A stretch of DNA of 36,646 bases from Chromatiales bacterium (GCA_026982475.1 JALSHB010000223.1:1-36646); one strand, 5' to 3'; shown: positions 18,451-26,903, numbered from the stretch's first letter. Numbers and translations: made by a program. The notes: generated by a model from the letters alone, not told the origin.

Positions 18451-19373
18451 GCCTCGTCTCCCGGGGTGTGTGCGGCCACGGCGAGGGTCTTGCGGGCCGG
18501 CAGGTTTTCATGGCGCCAGTGATCGATGCCCCAGTCGAGCAGCTCGACGGGCGGCGCGCCGTGCAACTCGGCGGGCGGCGGGTGGCCGAGAAAGGCGAGG
18601 GCGCGGCTCAGCGTCTCGCCGGGGTCGCCGTCGTCGATGGCCGGGGCGCGGGTCTGCTTGCTGAGTTTCTTGCCCTCGCGGGTGACGGCCACCGGGAGGT
18701 GCAGATAGTCGGGCCGTGGCAGGCCCAGCAGCCCTTGCAGGTGCAGCTGGGGAAAGGTGGCGTCGAGCAGATCCGCGCCGCGGACGATTTCGCTGACCCG
18801 CTGGAAGGCGTCGTCCAACGCGGTGGCGAGGTGGTAGGCGTAGAAGCCGTCGGCGCGCTTGACGATGAAGTCGCCGACTTCATGGCCCGGCCGCCGGCAC
18901 TGGCGGCCCTGCAGGCGGTCGTCGAAGCAGAGCGCTTGCCCGTCGCAGTACACGCGCAGCGCTCGCGCCTGGCGGCCCGGCGGCAGGCCGTTGCGGCAGG
19001 TGCCGGGGTAGAGGTGGCCGGGACTGGCGGCGCTGATCTCGCGGCGGGTGCAGCCGCAGGGGTAGCTGTGGCCGTCGGCGGCCAGTCGCGCCAGGGCGGC
19101 CTCGTAGGCCTCGAAGCGCTGGCGCTGGTAGAGCACCGGGCCGTCCCACAGCAAGTAGTGATTTTCCAGGGTGCGCAGGATGCCATCGCTGGCGCCGGGA
19201 ACCTCTCGCGGCGGATCGACGTTATCAATACGCAGCAGCCATTCGCCGCCCTGGGCGCGCGCCGAGAGGAAGCTGCCCAGCGCCGCCACCAACGAGCCGA
19301 AGTGCAGCGGGCCGCTGGGGGAGGGGGCGAAGCGGCCACGCACGGCCACGGCAGTGTCGGTGGATACATCCAT
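18447..19373 (-). CDS. gluQ: glutamyl-Q tRNA(Asp) synthetase
   Basis: A 308-residue GluRS paralogue without an anticodon-binding domain, which glutamylates the queuosine in the tRNA-Asp anticodon. The class I signature is RFAPSPSGPLHFGSLVAALG (HIGH reads HFGS) and the KMSKS equivalent is KLSKQ. A zinc-binding cluster is visible (CGCTRRE and YPGTC). The length is right for the family. It is the first gene of a minus-strand group with the small unknown gene and possibly acs. dksA is nearby but separate and is not fused here. A queuosine-pathway gene, queF, is also in the window. Confidence 0.96.
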   Translation of the reverse strand: MDVSTDTAVAVRGRFAPSPSGPLHFGSLVAALGSFLSARAQGGEWLLRIDNVDPPREVPGASDGILRTLENHYLLWDGPVLYQRQRFEAYEAALARLAADGHSYPCGCTRREISAASPGHLYPGTCRNGLPPGRQARALRVYCDGQALCFDDRLQGRQCRRPGHEVGDFIVKRADGFYAYHLATALDDAFQRVSEIVRGADLLDATFPQLHLQGLLGLPRPDYLHLPVAVTREGKKLSKQTRAPAIDDGDPGETLSRALAFLGHPPPAELHGAPPVELLDWGIDHWRHENLPARKTLAVAAHTPGDEA

Positions 19374-19471
19374 TGGCGCATTTTAACCGGGAATAAAAAG
19401 TTTCACCGTAAAGCTTTCCAGTCCCCGGACGATGCAGCGGGTAGCACATTCAATCACGCGGGTAACGATCA

Positions 19472-19750
19472 ATGATCACGAGCTGGATAATCGAGGGCAT
19501 CATGGAAGACGGTCGCAAGTTTCGTCCCAGCGACTGGGTGGAGCGCCTGTCGACGGCGTTGGCATCCTTCGGTCCGGATCACCGGCTGCGCTATGCCGAT
19601 GGCGTGCAGCCCTGTTTCATCGACGGGCAGAAGTGCCTGCGGGTGGAGGGGTCGCTGGCGGAGGAGAACCCGGCGGCCTATCAGTATGTGTGTGATTTTG
19701 CCCGCAGCAACGGGCTGCGCATTACCGAGATAAACGACGACGCGAATTAG
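19472..19750 (+). CDS. DUF3579 family protein
   Basis: A 92-residue protein of the DUF3579 family, found mostly in beta- and gammaproteobacteria. The conserved N-terminal block is IIEGIMEDGRKFRPSDWVERL, followed by GPDHRLRYADGVQPCFIDGQKCLRVEGSL and a C-terminal helix-strand (AYQYVCDFARSNGLRITEIN). The function is unknown. There is no signal or membrane segment. The start at 19472 gives the usual family N-terminus, although no strong Shine-Dalgarno sequence is seen. A terminator-like hairpin lies about 70 bp downstream. Confidence 0.85.
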   Translation: MITSWIIEGIMEDGRKFRPSDWVERLSTALASFGPDHRLRYADGVQPCFIDGQKCLRVEGSLAEENPAAYQYVCDFARSNGLRITEINDDAN

Positions 19751-19755
19751 GGCCA

Positions 19756-19775
19756 CCTGAATCCGTAGGTTCAGG
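19756..19775. repeat. 20-bp CCTGAA hairpin, copy 3 (inverted)
   Basis: CCTGAATCCGTAGGTTCAGG is the exact reverse complement of the copy at 14729-14748. It lies six bases after the stop codon of the DUF3579 gene. Confidence 0.7.
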
Positions 19776-19820
19776 GAGCAGTCAACAGGCCCTGGCAGGC
19801 TTACCGTAGGGGGTAACAGC

Positions 19821-19866
19821 AGAACCCGTAGTGGCCGCGATGGCTGCTACGGGTTCTTCTTTTGCT
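19821..19866 (+). terminator. probable intrinsic terminator after the DUF3579 gene
   Basis: AGAACCCGTAG (19821-19831) pairs perfectly with CTACGGGTTCT, and the inner TGGCC/GGCTG extends the stem with wobble pairs to about 16 bp around a GCGAT loop. The stem is followed by TCTTCTTTT. This is a convincing rho-independent terminator for the plus-strand gene. Confidence 0.75.
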
Positions 19867-19929
19867 GCCGGGAAACTACTTATCCCTCCGATGTCCCTCC
19901 GACGGCGGAAAAGTAGCCATACGTCCTTC

Positions 19930-20024
19930 CCACTGGTGTAAGCGGGAATCCTGCGGTTTCAACGGCAGGGATTCCGGCAGAAAATGCGCCGGAATGACGG
20001 GCATCCAGGGGTGTGAGTAGATAC
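19930..20024. repeat. palindromic repeat, inverted copy of 11084-11180
   Basis: The block contains GGATTCCGGC (19969 on) and GCCGGAATGACGGGCATCCA, the reverse complement of the pattern at 11084-11180. It lies just past the 3' end of dksA (minus strand) and may serve as a shared transcription-end structure. Confidence 0.75.
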
Positions 20025-20052
20025 GCTGCCGGAAAAAACAGTGACGGCGGTG

Positions 20053-20508
20053 TTATTTGCCGAACTGCTTTTCGCGGATTTCGTTGAGGGTCTTGCAGTC
20101 GATGCACTGGGTGGCGGTGGGGCGCGCCTCGAGGCGGCGGATGCCGATCTCGACGCCGCAGGACTCACAGTAACCGTAGTCGTCGTTGTCCAGATTGGTC
20201 AGCGATTCATCGATCTTCTTGATCAACTTGCGCTCGCGGTCGCGGGTGCGCAGCTCCATGGCGAACTCGGATTCCTGACTGGCCCGGTCGTTGGGGTCCG
20301 GGAAGTTGGACGCGTCGTCCTGCATGTGGTGAACGGTCTCGTCCACCTTGTCCATCAGCTGCTTCTTCCACCCTTCCAGAATGGCGCGAAAGTGCTCGAC
20401 CTGCTTGGGGTTCATGTACTCCTCGCCCTTCTTTTCCTTGTAGGGCGTGAAGTTGGTGTAACCCAGGTCTTCCTTTGCTTTGGCCTTAGCCTTCTTTTTA
20501 ACAGCCAT
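20053..20508 (-). CDS. dksA: RNA polymerase-binding transcription factor DksA
   Basis: This 151-residue protein binds the RNA polymerase secondary channel and works with ppGpp to reset transcription in starvation, lowering rRNA synthesis. The coiled-coil tip motif [14 protein letters not shown] is present with the key acidic and DRA-type residues. The C4 zinc finger is complete (CESCG, then CIDC). The N-terminus is basic and lysine/alanine-rich ([14 protein letters not shown]). Length is typical. It is encoded separately from gluQ, which lies about 680 bp downstream in its own direction of transcription. It is functionally related to the theme of the 3771-6952 cluster, but not linked to it. 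Confidence 0.97.
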   Translation of the reverse strand: MAVKKKAKAKAKEDLGYTNFTPYKEKKGEEYMNPKQVEHFRAILEGWKKQLMDKVDETVHHMQDDASNFPDPNDRASQESEFAMELRTRDRERKLIKKIDESLTNLDNDDYGYCESCGVEIGIRRLEARPTATQCIDCKTLNEIREKQFGK

Positions 20509-20747
20509 TAGACTGTGCTCCTAATTGCAGGTGCCGAAAAACAGGGCGCATCTTATATCAGAGATACCGGGGCGACGCAAATCCGTCACCCCGCGCTCAA
20601 GTCCCCTCGTAGCGGCCGAGGCCTGCCCGGCTTGGGTCATCAAGGGGTGCATCCGTGTGGCCAATTGGGTAGGCTACGCCGTTTCGTTTTCATTTTCCCG
20701 GCCTCGCGCCCGTCGCCGGGCGTACAGCAATCGAAGGTTTTAGAGAT

Positions 20748-21509
20748 ATGTCAGAACTGCAAGCCCTGTTATTCGACGTGGATGGCACCCTCGCCGATAC
20801 GGAAAAAGACGGCCACCGGGTGGCCTTCAACCGCGCCTTTGCCGATGCCGGCCTGGACTGGGACTGGACGCCCGAACTGTACGGCCAACTGCTGGCGGTG
20901 ACCGGCGGCAAGGAGCGCATGCGCTATTACCTGTCGGATTTCAACCGCGGCTTCCAGGCCCCCGCGGACCTGGATGAATTCGTTCGCGGCCTGCACGCCG
21001 CCAAGACCGAACACTACACCCGCATGCTGGAAGAGGGCGCCATCCCCCTGCGCCCCGGCGTGCGCCGCCTGCTGGAAGAGGCGCGTGAGGCCGGCCTGCG
21101 CATGGCCGTGGTTACCACCACCACCCCGGCCAATGTGGAGGCGCTGCTGACCCATGCCATCGATCCCGGCGCCATGGACTGGTTCGAAGTCATCGCCGCC
21201 GGCGACATCGTGCCGGCGAAGAAGCCGGCGCCGGACATCTACACCTGGGCGATGAAGGCGATGAACCTGACGCCGGCGGACTGCATCGCCTTCGAGGATT
21301 CGCGCAACGGCATCCTGTCCTCGCGCGGCGCCGGTCTGAAGACCATCATCACCACCAACGACTACACCCACGACGACGACTTCAGCGAGGCAGTGATCGT
21401 GCTCGATCAGATGGGCGAGCCGGACCAGCCCTTCGAGGTACTGGCCGGCGACGCCGGTGGCGCCACACATCTCGACCTCGACCTGGTGCGGCGCCTGCAC
21501 GCCGGCTGA
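20748..21509 (+). CDS. HAD-superfamily phosphatase, CbbY-like
   Basis: A 253-residue HAD hydrolase of the CbbY/beta-phosphoglucomutase group. Motif I is LLFDVDGTLADTEKDGHRVAFN with the two catalytic aspartates, motif II is VVTTTTPANVEALL, the motif III lysine is in PAKKPAPDIY and motif IV is CIAFEDSRNGILSS. An alpha-helical cap lies between motifs I and II. CbbY in autotrophs removes xylulose-1,5-bisphosphate, a Rubisco inhibitor. That substrate is likely if the organism fixes CO2, but Rubisco is not in the window. The start ATG 20748 has only a weak ribosome site. Confidence 0.88.
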   Translation: MSELQALLFDVDGTLADTEKDGHRVAFNRAFADAGLDWDWTPELYGQLLAVTGGKERMRYYLSDFNRGFQAPADLDEFVRGLHAAKTEHYTRMLEEGAIPLRPGVRRLLEEAREAGLRMAVVTTTTPANVEALLTHAIDPGAMDWFEVIAAGDIVPAKKPAPDIYTWAMKAMNLTPADCIAFEDSRNGILSSRGAGLKTIITTNDYTHDDDFSEAVIVLDQMGEPDQPFEVLAGDAGGATHLDLDLVRRLHAG

Positions 21510-21516
21510 GACACGC

Positions 21517-22692
21517 ATGGCCGCGCCCCACATCGCCCGCCGCATGGCGGACATCCAGCCCTTCCACGTCATGGACCTGCTGGCGCGGGCGCGGGTGCTG
21601 GAGGCGCAGGGGCGCGACATCGTGCACATGGAGATCGGCGAGCCGGACTTCGTCACCCCGCAGCCGATCCGCGCGGCGGCGAAGCGGGCGCTGGACGCCG
21701 GCCGTACCCACTACACGCCGGCCCTCGGCCTGCCCGCCCTGCGCGAGGCCATCAGCGCCTTCTACCGCAGCGACCACGGTGTCGAGGTGCCGGCCGAGCG
21801 CATCATCGTCACCCCCGGCGCCTCCGGGGCGCTGCTGCTGACCCTCGGCGTGCTGGTGAACCCGGACGACGAGGTGCTGATGGCCGATCCCGGCTATCCC
21901 TGCAACCGCCACTTCACCCGCCTGCTGGAGGGCAAGGCCGTGGGCGTGGCGGTGGGGGCGGAGACGGACTACCAGCTGACGGCTGAGCTGCTGGACGCGA
22001 ACTGGGGCGAACGCAGCATCGCCGCCCTGCTGGCCTCGCCCTCCAACCCCACCGGCACCCTGATACCGGACGACAGCCTGCGCGCCATGCAGGCCGTGGC
22101 GGATGAACGCGGCGGACGCCTCATCGTCGACGAGATCTATCACGGCCTTGTTTACGAGGGGCATGAGGGCCACAGCCACACCGCCCTGGCGGCCTCGGAC
22201 CAGCTGTTCGTCATCAACAGCTTCTCCAAGTATTTCTGCATGACCGGCATGCGCCTCGGCTGGCTGGTGGCGCCGGAAGACTACGTGCGGGAAATCGACA
22301 AGCTGGCGCAGAACATCTTCCTCGCCGCGCCGACCCTCTCCCAGCATGCCGCCCTGGCTGCCTTCGCGCCAGAAACCCGCGCCATCCTCGACGAACAGCG
22401 CGAGGCCTTCCGCGCCCGCCGCGACTTCCTGCTGCCGGCCCTGCGCGCGCTGGGCTTCGATATCCCCGTCACCCCCCAGGGCGCCTTTTATCTCTATGCC
22501 GGCTGCTCGCGCTTCACGGACGACAGCAGCGCCTTCGCCGACGAGCTGCTGTCCCAGGCCGGCGTCTGCGTCACCCCCGGCAAGGACTTCGGCGCCAACG
22601 CCCCTGGGCGCCACCTGCGCTTCGCCTACACCACCGCCATGAGCGAGCTGGAAAAGGGCGTCGAGCGGCTGGCAAGCTACTTGTCCGCATAA
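21517..22692 (+). CDS. class I/II PLP-dependent aminotransferase
   Basis: A 391-residue fold-type I aminotransferase. It shows MEIGEPDFVTP, HYTPALGLPALREAI, TPGASGALLLTLG, LASPSNPTG, VDEIYHGLVYEG and the PLP lysine region SFSKYFCMTGMRLGW. The sequence is of the AspC/AlaT/DapL-like family; the exact donor and acceptor cannot be read from it. I place the start at ATG 21517, seven bases after the stop of the HAD gene. An upstream in-frame start at 21457 would overlap that gene and adds unconserved residues. An internal Met (RRMADIQPF) is a further alternative. It is probably co-transcribed with the HAD gene. Confidence 0.92.
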   Translation: MAAPHIARRMADIQPFHVMDLLARARVLEAQGRDIVHMEIGEPDFVTPQPIRAAAKRALDAGRTHYTPALGLPALREAISAFYRSDHGVEVPAERIIVTPGASGALLLTLGVLVNPDDEVLMADPGYPCNRHFTRLLEGKAVGVAVGAETDYQLTAELLDANWGERSIAALLASPSNPTGTLIPDDSLRAMQAVADERGGRLIVDEIYHGLVYEGHEGHSHTALAASDQLFVINSFSKYFCMTGMRLGWLVAPEDYVREIDKLAQNIFLAAPTLSQHAALAAFAPETRAILDEQREAFRARRDFLLPALRALGFDIPVTPQGAFYLYAGCSRFTDDSSAFADELLSQAGVCVTPGKDFGANAPGRHLRFAYTTAMSELEKGVERLASYLSA

Positions 22693-22711
22693 GCCCCATC
22701 ACGCTGTGGGA

Positions 22712-22754
22712 CTTCAGCCGCGAAGAGCATCCCTGATATTGTTCGCGGCTGAAG
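22712..22754. repeat. REP-like inverted repeat
   Basis: CTTCAGCCGCGAA (22712-22724) and TTCGCGGCTGAAG (22742-22754) form a perfect 13-bp inverted repeat around a 17-nt loop, 20 bp after the aminotransferase stop. The same core (GCGGCTTCAGCCGCGAAG) occurs at 10723-10740. There is no T-run. This is a dispersed palindrome that may end or protect the upstream transcript. Confidence 0.75.
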
Positions 22755-22811
22755 CCGCTCCCGCAAGATCGATATTCAGTTAGCTTTGCGACATCGACGC
22801 CAAAAAATCTG

Positions 22812-23129
22812 GTAACTGTTCAGCTCACCACAGAGACACGGAGGCGCAGAGAAAGGCTCTTCAGGTTCATGCCGGGAATGGAATGAAACGCAGAGGCCGC
22901 AAAGGCACAGAGGGCGCAAAGGAAATCCTTTCAGAAAACCTTTGCGCCCGTTGCGTTGGATATCGTGGGCCGGCCTCCGGTGCCAACGTCCCCTGATTCA
23001 CCACAGAGACACGGCGTTCACGGAGAAATGAAATGCCAGGCCGTCGGGCAGGCCACATCGCCACCCGGGGCATTGCCTCTCACTGATGCATTCTCTGTGT
23101 TCTCTGTGCCTCTGTGGTGAATAGATACA
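22812..23129. repeat. 300-bp dispersed repeat, copy 2
   Basis: This block is nearly identical over its whole length to 10753-11053, with an extra 17 bp in the GCAAAGG-rich part. It starts GTAACTGTTCAGCTCACC and ends TCTGTGGTGAATAGATAC. No gene is supported inside it. Together with the REP hairpin it fills the gap between the aminotransferase and signal peptidase genes. Confidence 0.85.
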
Positions 23130-23175
23130 AAATCTGAACTTTACCGGGCAACCAGGCTCTTACTACCTGTTCACG

Positions 23176-23874
23176 ATGACAGCTCGGTGGGGACGAGAAG
23201 ACATGACCAATGACCCCCTACGTTGGATCAAGGGGCTTCCGTGGTACACGCTCGGTCTCGTATTGCTACTCCGAATCGGCGTGGCGGAAGCCAACTTCGT
23301 CCCCACCGGCTCCATGCAGCCAACCATCGGCGTGATCGATGTGTTGGCCGTGGACAAAACCGCCTTTGGTCTCAAGCTGCCGCTGAACGACCGCCTGCTG
23401 TACCAGTGGGGTGTCCCGAAGCGCGGCGATATCGTCACCTTCGATCCCTCCCACACGGATGACACGCTGATCAAGCGCGTGATCGGTCTGCCCGGTGACG
23501 TGATCGAGACCCGGGGCGGTTTCCTGTTTCTGAATGGCCAACGGCTGGGCCAGCTGCGCGGCGATGGCCTGATCGCGGAGACCCTCGATGGCCACCATTA
23601 CCTGACCACCCGCGCCCGGCCGCGTGATTTCGCGCCGGTGCGCGTGCCGGCCGGCCATCTCTTCGTGATGGGCGACAACCGCGCCAACAGCGCCGATTCC
23701 CGCTATTTTGGCTTTCTGCCCATGAATCGCCTGCGCGGTCGCGCCGTGGCGCGCCTGTTCAGCACCGAGTGGTTTTCGCATCCACGCGCCGCATTGAGCC
23801 GCTTCGGCGCGCTCGATCGATGGACACCGGAAGAAGTGGTGGCTCCAGGAGACGGTGAATCGCCTCGGATTTGA
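23176..23874 (+). CDS. lepB: signal peptidase I
   Basis: A 232-residue S26 signal peptidase that removes signal peptides at the outer face of the inner membrane. One N-terminal transmembrane helix (about residues 21-36) is followed by the catalytic serine S46 in PTGSMQPT and the general-base lysine K100 in DTLIKRVIGLPGD. Box E (GDNRANSADSRYFGFLP) is also present. It is shorter than E. coli LepB, which has two membrane helices. The start could be ATG 23176 or the internal ATG at 23203 (MTNDPLRW); the choice does not affect the catalytic part. It is not next to lepA or rnc, so it may be a second copy. Confidence 0.93.
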   Translation: MTARWGREDMTNDPLRWIKGLPWYTLGLVLLLRIGVAEANFVPTGSMQPTIGVIDVLAVDKTAFGLKLPLNDRLLYQWGVPKRGDIVTFDPSHTDDTLIKRVIGLPGDVIETRGGFLFLNGQRLGQLRGDGLIAETLDGHHYLTTRARPRDFAPVRVPAGHLFVMGDNRANSADSRYFGFLPMNRLRGRAVARLFSTEWFSHPRAALSRFGALDRWTPEEVVAPGDGESPRI

Positions 23875-23893
23875 TTTCCCGCCGTTTGTTGCC

Positions 23894-23941
23894 AATACCG
23901 TCAGTCCGGCATGTTTCTGGCCGGAGTGGCGTGATGGTATT
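23894..23941. terminator. bidirectional hairpin between convergent lepB and cysZ
   Basis: AATACC (23894-23899) pairs with GGTATT (23936-23941), and inner CCGGC/GCCGG arms surround ATGTTTCTG. The core (GTCAGTCCGGC...GCCGGAGTGGCG) is a member of the same repeat family as 11107-11140 and 19969-20001. It sits between the converging signal peptidase and cysZ genes and could end both transcripts, but it lacks a clear T-run. Confidence 0.45.
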
Positions 23942-23986
23942 CATCCCCCCGCTTTCGCGTAGTGAAACGGCTTGCCGCGGCTAGGT

Positions 23987-24739
23987 TCATTCCTCCAGCA
24001 ACTCTCCCGTCTGCCCCTGAAACTGCTCCACCCACATCGCCGTGGCGCCCGCCACGGCGGCCGGCATGACCAGGAAATTCAGCACCGGGATCATGGTCGC
24101 CACGCTCACGGCGCCGCCAAAGCCCAGTGACATCAGACGCTTCTTGCGCAGGCACAGCTTCTGCTCGTCGGCGCGCAGGCCGTGATTGCCCATGGGGTAA
24201 TCGGCATATTCCAGCACCAGCATCCAGGCCATGAAGGCGAACCAGGCGAAGGGGGCGATGATGTTGATGCCGGGAATCAGGAACAGGATCAGGAACGGAA
24301 TGGTCCAGGCCAGCAGGTAGAGCAGCTTGCGCAGTTCGTCGATGAGGGTGGGCGCCAGTTCGGCCAGCATCTTTTTCCAGCCGCTGTCGCCATCCAGCTG
24401 CTCGCCGGTGAGGTGCACCTCCACGGCCTCGGCCAGCAGGCCGTTGAAGGGCGCGGCGACGATGTTGGCCAGCAGGGAAAAGGCGAAGAACAGCACCAGC
24501 AGGGCGGATACCCCGAACAGCAGCCAGAACAGCCACTCGGCCCATTGCAGCCAGTCGGGCAGTTCGGGCATGACGCTGTTCAGCAGGGCCTCGAACTGGC
24601 TGGCGCCGAACCAGATCAGGCCGGCGAACAGCACCAGGTTGATGGCCAGCGGGATGGCCACGAAGCGACGCAGCCCCGGCTGGATGATGAGTTTCAGGCC
24701 GCGCAGGAAATAGCCGGCGCCGGTGATGGGGTTGCTCAT
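23987..24739 (-). CDS. cysZ: CysZ/EI24 family membrane protein, probable sulfate permease
   Basis: This 250-residue inner-membrane protein matches the CysZ family, which takes up sulfate for cysteine synthesis. It starts MSNPITGAGYFLRGLKLIIQ and has hydrophobic segments near residues 26-45, 72-105 and 145-175 plus a last one around 210-230. The conserved LLANIVAAPFNGLLAEAVE and PGINIIAPFAWFAFMAWMLVLEYADYPMGN blocks are clear. I start at ATG 24739, the family N-terminus; the open frame extends far upstream only as a shadow of the kinase gene. The start overlaps the kinase stop by four bases (ATGA). Confidence 0.92.
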   Translation of the reverse strand: MSNPITGAGYFLRGLKLIIQPGLRRFVAIPLAINLVLFAGLIWFGASQFEALLNSVMPELPDWLQWAEWLFWLLFGVSALLVLFFAFSLLANIVAAPFNGLLAEAVEVHLTGEQLDGDSGWKKMLAELAPTLIDELRKLLYLLAWTIPFLILFLIPGINIIAPFAWFAFMAWMLVLEYADYPMGNHGLRADEQKLCLRKKRLMSLGFGGAVSVATMIPVLNFLVMPAAVAGATAMWVEQFQGQTGELLEE

Positions 24740-26046
24740 GGGGTACCTCGATCGGTTTGTCGGGCGCTGCGGGCCAGCAGGGCGGCGCCCATGGCGGCCT
24801 CGCTGTGCCTGGCGGCGAGTAGGGGCACGCCGAGCAGTGACTGGCGGATTGTCGTCCAGGCCGGGTTCCGCGCCCCGCCACCGGTGCTGCGCACGCTGAC
24901 AGGATAGGGCGCACCCAGCCCGGCAAGCAAGTCGTAACCGCGTTTTTCGATGCGGCCGATGCCTTCCAGCAGGGCCTGAAAAAAGCGCGTGTCGTCGCGC
25001 GGGCGCGGTGTCATGCGCGGCGCCAGCTGCGGGTCGTTGACGGGGAAGCGCTCGCCGGGGGTGGGGAGGGGATAGTAATGGAGACACAGGCGCCGGGTGG
25101 GGCGCAGGTGGGGCGTCATCTCGTCCATCCGGGCGTCGGTGAAGAACTGCCGCAGCACCGCGCCGCCGCTGTTGGAGGCGCCGCCCACCAGCCAGCGCCG
25201 CTGGCCGCCGACCACCAGCGGCTGGCTGTAGACGCCATGGCGGGCATCGAACACGGGCCTTTCGGCGATGACCTTCAACACCAGCGTCGAGCCCAGGCTG
25301 GTGACCGCCTCGCCGGGCCGCGAGGCACCGGTGGCGAGAAAGGCGGCGGTGCTGTCGGTGGTGCCGGCCACCACCAGGGTGTCCTTGGGCAGGCCGAAGC
25401 GCCGCGCGATGTCCGCGCTCAGCGGCGCCAGCGGGGTGCCGGGGGCGACCACCCCGGGCAACAGTGAGCGCGGAATGCGCAGGGCGTCCAGCCAGTCCGG
25501 CCATTCATTGCGCCGCGCATCGAAGCCCAGCTTGAGGGCATTGTTGACGTCGCTGACGCCGAGCCGGCCGCTGAGCCGCGCGGCGATCCAGTCGGCCTGA
25601 TGCAGGGCGTAACGGGCCGCCCGGGTGAGCCCCGCGTCTTGCAGCCACAGCAGCTTGGCGAGGGCGGACGCGGGGCCCTGGGCGGCGGTGTCGGCCGGGG
25701 CGACCTCGGCGATGCGCGTGGCCTGCGCCGTGGCGCGGCCGTCGTTGTACATCAGCGCCGGGCCCAACGGCCGGCCGTCGGCGTCGGCGAGCAGCAGGGT
25801 GGCGGAGGTGCCGTCGACGGCGATGCTGGCGACGTCACTGGCCGGGATCTGTGTCAGCAGGCGTTGGAGGCAATCCGTGACGGCCTGCCACCACAGTGCC
25901 GGGTCTTGCTCGCAGCGTGCGCCGTCGCGTTGCGGGGCGGGCAGGCCGACGCTGGCCTCGCCATGTGGGTGGCCGCTGTCGTCGATGACAATGGCGCGAA
26001 CGCCGGAGGTGCCGAGATCGATGCCGATGTGCAGTGACGTGGGCAA
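24736..26046 (-). CDS. FGGY-family carbohydrate kinase
   Basis: A 436-residue sugar kinase of the FGGY/ribulokinase-xylulokinase-like superfamily. The ATP-binding start is IGIDLGTSGVRAIVID, and further motifs are SIAVDGTSATLLLAD, MYNDGRA, VVAGTTDSTAAFLATG and STGGGARNPAWTTIRQSLLG near the C-terminus. The substrate cannot be told from sequence. The only nearby ATGs are far upstream inside a dispersed repeat, so I place the start at TTG 26046, with an AGGA eight bases before it. Its stop overlaps the cysZ start by four bases. Proximity of the 222-bp repeat element just upstream may influence its expression. Confidence 0.85.
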   Translation of the reverse strand: MPTSLHIGIDLGTSGVRAIVIDDSGHPHGEASVGLPAPQRDGARCEQDPALWWQAVTDCLQRLLTQIPASDVASIAVDGTSATLLLADADGRPLGPALMYNDGRATAQATRIAEVAPADTAAQGPASALAKLLWLQDAGLTRAARYALHQADWIAARLSGRLGVSDVNNALKLGFDARRNEWPDWLDALRIPRSLLPGVVAPGTPLAPLSADIARRFGLPKDTLVVAGTTDSTAAFLATGASRPGEAVTSLGSTLVLKVIAERPVFDARHGVYSQPLVVGGQRRWLVGGASNSGGAVLRQFFTDARMDEMTPHLRPTRRLCLHYYPLPTPGERFPVNDPQLAPRMTPRPRDDTRFFQALLEGIGRIEKRGYDLLAGLGAPYPVSVRSTGGGARNPAWTTIRQSLLGVPLLAARHSEAAMGAALLARSARQTDRGTP

Positions 26047-26117
26047 TGTTCCTTCCTGTATTGCTGATGGATTCACCACAGAGGCACGGAGGCACAGAGA
26101 AAAACACCGGGGAAAGG

Positions 26118-26210
26118 CAAAAGTATTCATCCGCCAATGAACGCGAATGCACGCCAATAAAAAACCTTTAATCGCTTTTATTTGCGGATTTTGCGTTCAT
26201 TTGCGGACAA
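26118..26210. repeat. 93-bp palindromic element, copy A
   Basis: This segment (from CAAAAGTATTCATCCGCC to ATTTGCGGACAA) is closely similar to the reverse complement of 26795-26887. Its ends are also partly inverted relative to each other (CCGC...GCGG). Together with copy B it flanks queF in inverted orientation. Confidence 0.85.
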
Positions 26211-26215
26211 CTTGT

Positions 26216-26235
26216 CCTGAACCTGCGGATTCAGG
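26216..26235. repeat. 20-bp CCTGAA hairpin, copy 4
   Basis: CCTGAACCTGCGGATTCAGG lies inside the 222-bp element, in the same orientation as the 14729 copy and with one base changed in the loop. Confidence 0.7.
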
Positions 26236-26303
26236 CATGCCTTAACCGCCTTTTGTATTTTCTCTGTGCCTCCGTGCCTCTGTGGTGAATCGCTGTTGGG
26301 CGG

Positions 26304-26693
26304 TCAGGGCAGCGTCACCACCTCCGGCGCTACCCAGCCCGCTTTGCGATGCTCAACCACCACAGAGGTGTAAATGCCGCCGCGCACGTTGAACTTGCCC
26401 GTCAGACGCATGAAGCGGGGCGCGCAGGCGGCCACCAGGTCGCCGAGGATCTGGTTGGTCACGGCCTCGTGGAAGGCCCCTTCCTCGCGGAAGGACCACA
26501 TGTACAACTTCAGGGATTTCAATTCGATACAGTGCATGTCTGCGATGTATTCGATGTGAAAGGTGGCGAAGTCCGGCTGCCCGGTCTTGGGGCACAGGCA
26601 GGTGAATTCCGGCACGTCGATGCGGATGGTGTAGTCGCGCTCGGGGTGCGGGTTGTCGAAGGTTTCGAGATCTTTGCTTGGCTGGCTGGACAT
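26304..26693 (-). CDS. queF: NADPH-dependent preQ0 reductase (short QueF)
   Basis: This 129-residue QueF reduces the nitrile of 7-cyano-7-deazaguanine to preQ1 in queuosine synthesis. The catalytic cysteine is C34 in [13 protein letters not shown] with D41, and the family signature ELKSLKLY (57-64) is intact. The length fits the unimodular Bacillus type rather than the long E. coli type. The product feeds tRNA queuosine, which GluQ (also in this window) can modify further. The gene is bracketed by inverted copies of a dispersed element (26118-26210 and 26795-26887). Confidence 0.97.
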   Translation of the reverse strand: MSSQPSKDLETFDNPHPERDYTIRIDVPEFTCLCPKTGQPDFATFHIEYIADMHCIELKSLKLYMWSFREEGAFHEAVTNQILGDLVAACAPRFMRLTGKFNVRGGIYTSVVVEHRKAGWVAPEVVTLP

Positions 26694-26794
26694 GGCTGGG
26701 TTTACTCGTCTGTTGGAATAAAATAGGTGTGGCCTTTGCTCGAACCCTGGTTAGCGCTTTGGCGCCATTTGGCATAATAAAAGCCAAAGGCATT

Positions 26795-26887
26795 TTGTCC
26801 GCAAATGAACGCAAAATCCGCAAATAGAAGTCATTAACAGGTTTTTATTGGCGCGCATTGGCGTAAATTTGCGGACGAATGCTTTTG
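26795..26887. repeat. 93-bp palindromic element, copy B (inverted)
   Basis: This segment (from TTGTCCGCAAATGAACGC to GCTTTTG) is the inverted partner of 26118-26210. It lies upstream of queF on the minus strand and upstream of smc on the plus strand. Confidence 0.85.
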
Positions 26888-26903
26888 GTTTTATGAATTC
26901 GCC

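Larger units (their letters stand above)
26070..26291. repeat. 222-bp MITE-like element with perfect 34-bp inverted ends
   Basis: The left end (26070-26103) and right end (26258-26291) are exact reverse complements over 34 bases, containing CACCACAGAGGCACGGAGG and its complement. The interior has one copy of a GCGGAT-rich element (26118-26210) and the CCTGAA hairpin (26216-26235). It has no coding capacity. It fills nearly all the gap between the kinase and queF. Confidence 0.9.

Noticed and set aside
23987-25504. A 505-residue reading of cysZ with a long N-terminal extension
   Set aside because: The extension is antisense-like noise over the kinase gene; the family begins at MSNPITGAGYF (24739).
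26047-26157. A longer kinase start inside the repeat element
   Set aside because: The extra 37 residues translate the dispersed CACAGAG repeat and are unlike the family; TTG 26046 with a ribosome site fits better.
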